Below, piece by piece: positions 7,049-8,563 of a stretch of 8,563 bases of DNA. The notes below the pieces were generated by a model. The model made no database searches and was not told the DNA's origin. It worked only from the letters and a program-made list of their open reading frames with translations. Every line of letters starts with the position of its first letter. Within the stretch, counting starts at the first letter, position 1. The DNA lies in assembly GCA_934699065.1 (NCBI GenBank), contig CAKUWD010000121.1:1-8563 (forward strand). Direction: 5' to 3'. This DNA comes from an uncultured Treponema sp. (GTDB taxonomy: Bacteria > Spirochaetota > Spirochaetia > Treponematales > Treponemataceae). The translations under genes were made by a program, and so were the position numbers.

Positions 7049-7957
7049 TTATTCTGCGTCTTTCTTAGCCTCAAACTTTGATGAAAAGTATGCAATTGCT
7101 GCGCCACAAATAATACAGAGCACAGCAGAAATAAAACCTGTTACAGAAGCAAAACCATTAAAGCCCGGAAAAACCACAAGGATGGAACCACAAATCAGAC
7201 CGAATATTACGGCATAAGTCTGATGAGGAAGTTTTTTTAATAGAAAACTGATTGCTTTAGCGCCACACAAAAGTCCCAGTAAAACTCCAATACCATTTGG
7301 GAGTAAAAGAAAAAAGGCATGGAACATTGTATCCGGAACAAAAAGAGCCGGGATTGCTGTAATAATAATAGTATAAACTCCCATCATCAGCATAAGAAGA
7401 GAGCCTGAAATTCCTGGAACAATCATTGCTACAGCTCCGATAAAACCAGCAACAAAAATCCTGATCATAAGTTTTGTAGAAAAATCAGGAAGAATCATAT
7501 TTTCAACAGAAGTTTTATCAATGGAATTTTCAAGATAATTAAATATCATAAGAAGTGCAAAACCAGCTGCAGCACAAATTACAAGGCTTATAATTCTTGA
7601 AGCGCCGCCTTCAAATTTTTCAACTTCTTTTTCACCACCGTTTTTCATAAGAGAAAAAAGCAGAGGAATACTTCCAATAATCAGACCTGTAAAAAAGCAG
7701 TTTGTCTGGAAAGGAAAATGTGTATAAAGGAAGCTGATCATCTTGCTGAAGATCAAAACACCAAGCGCCATTCCGCCAAGCATAGGAAAAACAAATTTCT
7801 TATTTTTCCAGATAGCCTTGAGATTGAAAGTAATTGCATTAATGAACTGATCATATACATTAAAAACAACAGCGAGAGTTCCGCCGGAAACTCCAGGAAT
7901 TACATTTGCCATTCCTACAACAATTCCAATACAAAGGATTCTGATAATATCTAACAT
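7049..7957 (-). CDS. DUF368 family membrane protein, PopT-like polyprenyl-phosphate transporter
   Basis: This 302-aa hydrophobic protein belongs to the DUF368 family. Family members named PopT have been linked to recycling undecaprenyl phosphate, the lipid carrier of cell-wall synthesis, from the outer to the inner face of the cytoplasmic membrane. The hallmark is a repeated re-entrant-type motif: NVIPGVSGGTLAVVFNVYDQFINAI (18-42) and MIVPGISGSLLMLMMGVYTIIITAI (178-202). These are equivalent halves of an internal duplication. About eight hydrophobic stretches are visible, with a charged loop at 104-120 and a short polar tail (FEAKKDAE). I chose the start at 7957 because GGGAG lies 5 bases before it; the in-frame ATG at 7969 has no ribosome site and would only add four residues. 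It lies 34 bases after the exonuclease gene and 69 before the cyclase, so all may share a transcript. The transport role is from the family, not from this sequence. Confidence 0.9.
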   Translation of the reverse strand: MLDIIRILCIGIVVGMANVIPGVSGGTLAVVFNVYDQFINAITFNLKAIWKNKKFVFPMLGGMALGVLIFSKMISFLYTHFPFQTNCFFTGLIIGSIPLLFSLMKNGGEKEVEKFEGGASRIISLVICAAAGFALLMIFNYLENSIDKTSVENMILPDFSTKLMIRIFVAGFIGAVAMIVPGISGSLLMLMMGVYTIIITAIPALFVPDTMFHAFFLLLPNGIGVLLGLLCGAKAISFLLKKLPHQTYAVIFGLICGSILVVFPGFNGFASVTGFISAVLCIICGAAIAYFSSKFEAKKDAE

Positions 7958-7962
7958 AAATA

Positions 7963-7967
7963 CTCCC
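7963..7967 (-). promoter_or_regulatory. Ribosome binding site of the DUF368 gene (decides the start)
   Basis: The minus strand reads GGGAG, then TATTT, then ATG at 7957, the same spacer as in front of thrA. It lies inside the slightly longer reading frame that begins at 7969, which lacks such a site, so the shorter start is preferred. Confidence 0.75.
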
Positions 7968-7991
7968 ATAAAAAGTGATTTTAAATTACTT

Positions 7992-8563
7992 TTACTTTAA
8001 TTTTTCTTCGAGTTCTGAAAGCAGCATTACCTTAAGCCCTCGCTTTTCAATTTTTTTTCTAAGTTCTGGATGCGGCTCATTCAAAAATACTGAGTAACCG
8101 CGCCCGGTAAGATGTTCTCCGGTAACACCACCGTTATCATAAATCTTTTTTACAAGTTCAAAAGCAGAATCTACATCCCGCAAGATTTTATTATCAAGTT
8201 CAAAGCGCTCTCCTGCCACAGTCTTAAAATGCGGCATAGGCGACTGCTTGCCATAAAGACGCTTGATTTTTTCAGTCATTTCACGGCGGTAAGCACGTTC
8301 TGCAGCCTGCTCAAGAATCTGCTCGTTTGAAACAAAACAGTTCTTTCCTTCTTTTGAAGTAAGAATCTGTTCTATACTCTCCCCTGTTCTCATACATTCA
8401 GCTTTAAGACAAAGCATTGTCATAATTGCATCATCTTCTGATTTATGGCTCTGGAATTTTGCAACATTTACGCCAAACTCTTCTGCCCATTCAACAAGCT
8501 TCTGTTTTTTTTCGTATTTATGTTCCAGATAGCGTTCAAGATCAAAGGCACGAAATTGTATAT
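7992..8563 (-). CDS. DEDDh-type exonuclease (DnaQ-like), N-terminus outside window
   Basis: The reading frame is open to the right edge, so this is the last 189 residues of a longer protein; the internal ATG at 8423 is not the start. The visible N-terminal part (FDLERYLEHKYEKKQKLVEWAEEFGV, then SHKSEDDA) fits the end of a DnaQ-like 3'-5' exonuclease. His39 and Asp44 (window residues, counted from 8561) make the H-x4-D ExoIII motif; the first two acidic motifs would lie beyond the window. After a helical, basic stretch, the last 65 or so residues (GERFELDNKILRD, LVKKIYDNGGVTG, YSVFLNEPHPELRKKIEKRGLKVMLLSELEEKL) follow the pattern of a BRCT domain. DnaQ-like exonuclease plus BRCT is a known arrangement in bacterial DNA repair or proofreading proteins. 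The exonuclease call is fairly secure. The BRCT call is by pattern only, and the exact role is unknown. Confidence 0.7.
   Translation of the reverse strand, partial: IQFRAFDLERYLEHKYEKKQKLVEWAEEFGVNVAKFQSHKSEDDAIMTMLCLKAECMRTGESIEQILTSKEGKNCFVSNEQILEQAAERAYRREMTEKIKRLYGKQSPMPHFKTVAGERFELDNKILRDVDSAFELVKKIYDNGGVTGEHLTGRGYSVFLNEPHPELRKKIEKRGLKVMLLSELEEKLK

Noticed and set aside
7971..7993. A/T-only imperfect inverted repeat at the end of the exonuclease gene as a terminator
   Set aside because: It contains almost no G/C pairs, overlaps the stop codon and lies directly before the DUF368 ribosome site; too weak to call.
7992..8423. Complete 143-residue protein starting at 8423
   Set aside because: The same frame is open without a stop to the window edge, and the codons upstream encode the exonuclease motif SHKSEDD.

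Overview
All six genes in this 8.6-kb window lie on the minus strand, so transcription runs from high to low coordinates. The coding style is low-to-moderate GC with A/T-rich spacers and good Shine-Dalgarno sites. The cyclase plus FecR-domain pair, the DUF368 transporter and the ThrA fusion together suggest a host-associated spirochaete of the Treponema type. That is an inference from gene content and general familiarity, not a proven assignment. By eye, thrA and ilvN are richer in G+C than the signalling genes, which could reflect expression-related codon bias.

Region 1 (about 8563 to 5174) looks like one run of co-oriented genes. It starts with the C-terminal part of a DEDDh-type exonuclease whose start lies beyond the window. 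After 34 bases comes a DUF368 (PopT-like) polytopic membrane protein, then after 69 bases a membrane-bound class III adenylate cyclase with a Cache-like sensor and a HAMP linker.

Region 2 (5205 to 3316) is a single-pass FecR-domain protein whose start overlaps the cyclase end by 32 bases. It combines a TonB-like Glu-Pro/Val-Lys linker with a C-terminal region that appears to be a duplicated domain of unknown function. The overlap suggests that cyclase and FecR protein are made together and may form one envelope-sensing unit. This is the least described part of the window.

Region 3 (3315 to 3055) is a 261-base non-coding leader in front of thrA. It has promoter-like boxes and two hairpins; the second is followed by a short T run, as in an intrinsic terminator or attenuator.

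Region 4 (3054 to 1) is amino-acid biosynthesis. thrA encodes fused aspartokinase and homoserine dehydrogenase, and ilvN encodes the regulatory subunit of acetolactate synthase; its last codons run off the window. The two are separated by a perfect 24-bp palindrome within a 14-bp direct repeat, ending in a T tract that abuts the ilvN ribosome binding site. Together they supply homoserine (towards threonine and isoleucine) and control entry into branched-chain synthesis.

No tRNA, rRNA, CRISPR array, insertion sequence or plus-strand gene could be supported. There is no gene-free stretch over 300 bases.
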